Below are positions 61,233 through 64,000 of a stretch of 64,000 nucleotides of DNA, piece after piece. Source of the DNA: Spirochaetaceae bacterium. GTDB taxonomy: Bacteria; Spirochaetota; Spirochaetia; DSM-27196; SKKC01. The stretch's first letter is position 1, and each line of letters begins with the position of its first letter. The position numbers were made by a program, and so were the translations under genes. The notes under the pieces were generated by a model. It did no database searches and was not told the DNA's origin. It was given only the letters and a program-made list of their open reading frames with translations. Location of the stretch: positions 55,218-119,217 of the forward strand of contig RECN01000103.1 in NCBI GenBank assembly GCA_007694005.1, written 5' to 3'.

Positions 61233-62124
61233 GAGCGGCGAGCGCCACATCGGGATACGGAGTAATTATCAGATCTACGCCGCGATCTGCTAAAAGCTTA
61301 ACCTGATTCTGATCACCCGAGGAAACGGCAGCAACGCGCATCCCCTGCCGTTGGGCATTCGAAATGAAACGAGGTCCCGGGATGGTATTAAGACTCGCGG
61401 TATCTACCAGTAAGAACTCGGCTTGTGGAGTGTACGCACGTGATGAAAAAACGCTATTCAGAAGCGTAAAACGACGCAATTCCGAGGGAGTGCTCACAGT
61501 CGCGACACCTGAGAACTGTGCTCGAAAGAAGTCGATGATCGCGTCTGTTTCGCTAAATACGATCGTTCGATCGCTGCGGCCAAACTGCTCAATGAGTTCC
61601 CCTACCGTCTCCGCAAGCTGGTCTTCGCCACCTCGCAGAAACAACAGAAACTGTGTGCGATCAAAAGCCCGGAACACATCTTCGAGAGATGGAACTCCAA
61701 TCCCGAGCCCCACGAACAACGGCATTTCGGCTTCCGAGCTGTCAAATCCGAACCCTGCGTCCAGATCTCCCATACTGCGCGACGAAAGCTCTGAAACAAG
61801 CCCTGTGCCGTCGGTGGTGCGATCAACGCGATCGTCCCTCATCAGAACAGGAACTCCGTCCCGTGTGATCCTCACATCAAGCGTTATTAGCTCGACACCG
61901 AGGGTCAGGGAACCCCGTATTGCAGCGAGCGTGTTTTCAGGCCATAAGCCTCTTCCACCCGCCTCCGACACGACGACCGGACGCGGTCCCTCAAGATTAC
62001 TGAAAAACGGATGAGGGTCTATTGCATCGGCGTTATAGACACCGATTGCCCACGCGAGACCGAAAACAGCACACGCAACCACCGTAGCGATGAGGATTCG
62101 TCGTAAATTCTGTTTCGTCGGCAT
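61219..62124 (-). CDS. membrane-anchored GDPD-fold protein with degenerate active site
   Basis: A 301-residue protein with an N-terminal membrane anchor (~10-30) and a glycerophosphodiester-phosphodiesterase-like TIM barrel outside the membrane. GDPD pattern: PENTLAAIRGSLTLGVE, LDVRITRDGVPVLM, DRTTDGTG and the C-terminal LLADRGVDLIITPYP. Catalytic residues are lost: HRG is GGRG, the Glu of ELD is Thr (TLDV), and the second His (HD) is Arg (MRDD). It is therefore probably inactive as a phosphodiesterase. ATG at 62124 begins the anchor and lies five bases after the DUF368 stop, so the two genes are coupled. Confidence 0.8.
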   Translation of the reverse strand: MPTKQNLRRILIATVVACAVFGLAWAIGVYNADAIDPHPFFSNLEGPRPVVVSEAGGRGLWPENTLAAIRGSLTLGVELITLDVRITRDGVPVLMRDDRVDRTTDGTGLVSELSSRSMGDLDAGFGFDSSEAEMPLFVGLGIGVPSLEDVFRAFDRTQFLLFLRGGEDQLAETVGELIEQFGRSDRTIVFSETDAIIDFFRAQFSGVATVSTPSELRRFTLLNSVFSSRAYTPQAEFLLVDTASLNTIPGPRFISNAQRQGMRVAAVSSGDQNQVKLLADRGVDLIITPYPDVALAALKRL

Positions 62125-62129
62125 GTACT

Positions 62130-63026
62130 CTACTTTCGCTTCACCAGGCGCTCTTTCATGTCCGTACCAAGGGTGAGACTTATCGCCAGGCCGACCAACA
62201 GACTGACGATGCCCATAACCGTTCCGGTACCACCGGGCAATCCGGGCCAGACACCGAAAAGAGAACCAATAACAAGACCGACGATTGCGTAATAGCTTGT
62301 CGCGTGAAAGTTCCTCAACAGCCACGAGATGATCTTAGACGCAATCACGATGCCAATTGCCGTACCTGCCACAAATACCAGAAGCAGCGGAATATTAAAC
62401 TCGGCGGCGATTCGGGTAATGGTCGAGTACACACCAATCAGGAGAAAGAGAAAACTGCCACTCAGTCCCGGTACCACCATTGCGATGCTTCCAACAACTG
62501 CTGAACCAAATACAATGAGGCCTGTTGTCACCGAGACATCAGTCATAGGAGGCGTGGCCGCGGGACGCTCGGCGAGCCCCATCCATGCGAGAAGTACAAA
62601 CGCTATGACAAGCGGAATAAGATAGCGTACTCGAAAGGTAGATGCCCCTGCACGCTTAATCAGATACGGTACGCTGCCCGCAATGAGTCCGGTAAAAAAC
62701 AGAAGTGTTATCTCAGGATATTCAGAAAGAGCAATGTCGATAAAGCGTGCCAGAAAAAGGAATCCAGCCATAACTCCAAGAACAACCGGCGCAAGGTATC
62801 TGGTGTTCCGCTTCCACCCTGTTTTAAAAAACTCGCCAAAGGCTGAAACAAGATCATCGTAAAGCCCGGTTATGGCGGCGATTGTTCCACCGCTGACTCC
62901 CGGAATTACATTTGCCATCCCGATAAAAAGGCCCTTGAGGCCATTTACAATAGGAGAACCCGACCTGGATTCAACGTATGCAACTCCAGACTCCTCTACA
63001 GCGACTTCGTTTTCATCTCGCTCCAT
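62130..63026 (-). CDS. DUF368 membrane protein (candidate carrier-lipid translocase)
   Basis: Integral membrane protein of 298 residues with about nine segments. Family pattern: GLFIGMANVIPGVSGGTIAAITGLYDDLV near the start, repeated later as GSIAMVVPGLSGSFLFLLIGVYSTI, the inverted-repeat form of DUF368. Members have been shown to recycle undecaprenyl phosphate across the membrane (PopT group), so this may return the wall carrier lipid. The ATG at 63026 is chosen because AGGAG lies eight bases upstream; the frame is open 19 codons more. It is co-transcribed with the GDPD-like gene. Confidence 0.88.
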   Translation of the reverse strand: MERDENEVAVEESGVAYVESRSGSPIVNGLKGLFIGMANVIPGVSGGTIAAITGLYDDLVSAFGEFFKTGWKRNTRYLAPVVLGVMAGFLFLARFIDIALSEYPEITLLFFTGLIAGSVPYLIKRAGASTFRVRYLIPLVIAFVLLAWMGLAERPAATPPMTDVSVTTGLIVFGSAVVGSIAMVVPGLSGSFLFLLIGVYSTITRIAAEFNIPLLLVFVAGTAIGIVIASKIISWLLRNFHATSYYAIVGLVIGSLFGVWPGLPGGTGTVMGIVSLLVGLAISLTLGTDMKERLVKRK

Positions 63027-63069
63027 GTACTTGTCTCCTTCTGCTTTCCTGTTTGGGTACCGATTTCTA

Positions 63070-63098
63070 TCGACTTCATGCACGTGTTACCATATTAT
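63070..63098 (+). promoter_or_regulatory. sigma70-like promoter for the ThiD-like gene
   Basis: TCGACT (63070-63075), 17-base spacer, TATTAT (63093-63098), eight bases before the GTG start. An overlapping TATAAT on the minus strand (63099-63094) may serve the DUF368 gene. Confidence 0.35.
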
Positions 63099-63106
63099 AC
63101 AGTTCT

Positions 63107-63946
63107 GTGAAAAGTAATACCCGCTCATATCACACAGTTCTGACCTTAGGATCAAGCGACTCACTCGGTATGACCGGGCTCCCTGCCGATGTAAAAACGA
63201 TTTCTGCATTCGGTTGCTACCCTCTTACCGTTCTCACGGCAATCAACACAGGAGATTTTGCGTCCCTGCACGGATGGACAAACATCGACGCATCCGTTGT
63301 CATCGAGCAGCTCGAAGATGCAGTTCGACCAGGAACACCCGATGCCGTCAAAATCGGTTTTCTCAGCGACGCCCAAACGGTAGAGGCAGTCGCGGAACGT
63401 CTCTCGCGCTTTCCGAACGTTCCAATCGTCGTGGATCCTGTTCTTGCGCGCTTCGGAGACACCGAGCTCCAACCGAAGTACTCGGAGGCACTCATTCTTG
63501 TCAGAGATCTTCTTCTTCCCAGGGCGACTGTTCTTGTTCCAAACGTACCATCGGCTGAGTTTCTCACGGGTGTAAGTATCGTCGACGGAGATAACATGGA
63601 ACGAGCCGCTCAGGTCCTGTTGGATATGGGGCCAGGTGCGATACTGCTCAAAGGTGGTAAAAGCAGACGCGCGCATAGTGACGACCTCCTCGCATACCGC
63701 GAAGAAGGTGGCCCGGTAACCTTCACGTGGTTTCATTCCGGCAGAGTCCGCGAGTATACAAGGTTCGGGGCGGGCTCAACACTCAGCAGCGCGATCGCGG
63801 CCGGTCTGGCCCGCGGGAAATCGGTTCGCGATGCCTGCGAAGACGCGAAGATCTTTCTTACCGCTGCTCTTCGCGCGGGCAGTCAGGTGGGAGTCGGAGA
63901 TGTGTATGGTCTGGTTCACCACTACTACGCCTGGTGGAACATGTAA
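63107..63946 (+). CDS. thiD: ThiD-like hydroxymethylpyrimidine phosphate kinase
   Basis: Ribokinase-fold kinase of vitamin synthesis or salvage; ThiD phosphorylates HMP for thiamine. Pattern: LGSSDSLGMTGLPADVKTISAFG, VKIGFLSDA, VVDPVLARFG, LVPNVPSAEFLTG and LLKGGK. The family anion hole GTGCTLSSAIA reads GAGSTLSSAIA, so the catalytic Cys is Ser; a pyridoxal kinase role is an alternative. The GTG at 63107 starts just before VLTLGSSD and has no ribosome site. The frame is open further upstream but antisense to DUF368. No other thi gene is in the window. Length 279. Confidence 0.7.
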   Translation: MKSNTRSYHTVLTLGSSDSLGMTGLPADVKTISAFGCYPLTVLTAINTGDFASLHGWTNIDASVVIEQLEDAVRPGTPDAVKIGFLSDAQTVEAVAERLSRFPNVPIVVDPVLARFGDTELQPKYSEALILVRDLLLPRATVLVPNVPSAEFLTGVSIVDGDNMERAAQVLLDMGPGAILLKGGKSRRAHSDDLLAYREEGGPVTFTWFHSGRVREYTRFGAGSTLSSAIAAGLARGKSVRDACEDAKIFLTAALRAGSQVGVGDVYGLVHHYYAWWNM

Positions 63947-64000
63947 TTACTGTCCGCGACTGTGGTGATGATTCAGGCCTAAGCCGCTGCATAGCATGGA

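Noticed and set aside
62978..63106. Longer N-terminus for the ThiD-like protein
   Set aside because: The region encodes DUF368 on the opposite strand and is not kinase-like; the ribokinase fold begins just after 63107.
1..64000. CRISPR arrays, insertion sequences, prophage or att sites
   Set aside because: No direct-repeat array, transposase, integrase or phage structural gene was seen, and neighbouring genes are housekeeping throughout.

Overview
The window is a gene-dense bacterial chromosome segment of moderately high GC. It carries about 59 protein genes and has no intergenic stretch longer than about 250 bases. I found no tRNA, rRNA, CRISPR array, insertion sequence or prophage. The content suggests a free-living member of the Spirochaetota (Spirochaetales-like). 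Pointers are a MurE with a DEDPR motif (the type that adds a residue other than meso-diaminopimelate), a FemABX-type bridge enzyme beside it, LL-diaminopimelate aminotransferase, an Nqr-type pump operon, and several large envelope proteins with no familiar name. The proteins are rich in Asp and Glu, which with the Na+-pump-like operon would suit a saline habitat. The assignment is inference from gene content, not from a marker alignment.

Layout. 1-14.5 kb: two unknown genes, murD, adenosine deaminase, a FemABX transferase with metG, the SPFH pair hflK-hflC, a solitary DNA adenine methyltransferase, murE-ddl and a nitroreductase; this is a cell-wall precursor neighbourhood. 14.5-20.6 kb: a large degenerate M28-like membrane protein, dinB, a GAF/fRMsr protein, dapL and ribA. 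20.6-25.3 kb: a minus-strand signalling operon (double-receiver regulator, hybrid histidine kinase with HPt, methyltransferase). 25.3-31.5 kb: a beta-barrel-like protein, a phosphohexomutase, a MutY-like glycosylase lacking the Fe-S cysteines, trpS and an AI-2E-family permease. 31.5-37.4 kb: lplA-pdhA-pdhB-pdhC-lpdA, a self-contained pyruvate dehydrogenase operon with its own lipoate ligase, closed by a hairpin. 37.6-42 kb: nqrBCDEF plus a small unknown gene; nqrA is absent here. 42-45.8 kb: a REC-PAS-GGDEF-EAL gene cut by one in-frame TAA, then aroK-aroC and a bidirectional terminator. 45.8-54.5 kb: rubredoxin, a TIGR02757 protein, a small membrane protein, two lipoproteins, a lytic transglycosylase, an unknown exported protein, an ABC-F ATPase and exonuclease III. 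54.6-64 kb: rhomboid protease, prfA-prmC-rel, thiol peroxidase, trmL, Dps, an EVE protein, a degenerate GDPD protein paired with a DUF368 protein, and a ThiD-like kinase.

How it works together. Pyruvate is oxidised by the pdh complex, whose E2 is lipoylated by the co-encoded LplA. The NADH can feed the NqrF-type dehydrogenase module transcribed divergently from the same intergenic region. MurD, MurE, Ddl, the FemABX enzyme, the transglycosylase and the DUF368 carrier-lipid protein cover several steps of wall synthesis and turnover. The most notable signals are the single nonsense codon in the c-di-GMP gene, the Nqr operon without NqrA, several degenerate enzyme homologues, and a recurrent promoter placement that implies leaderless mRNAs.
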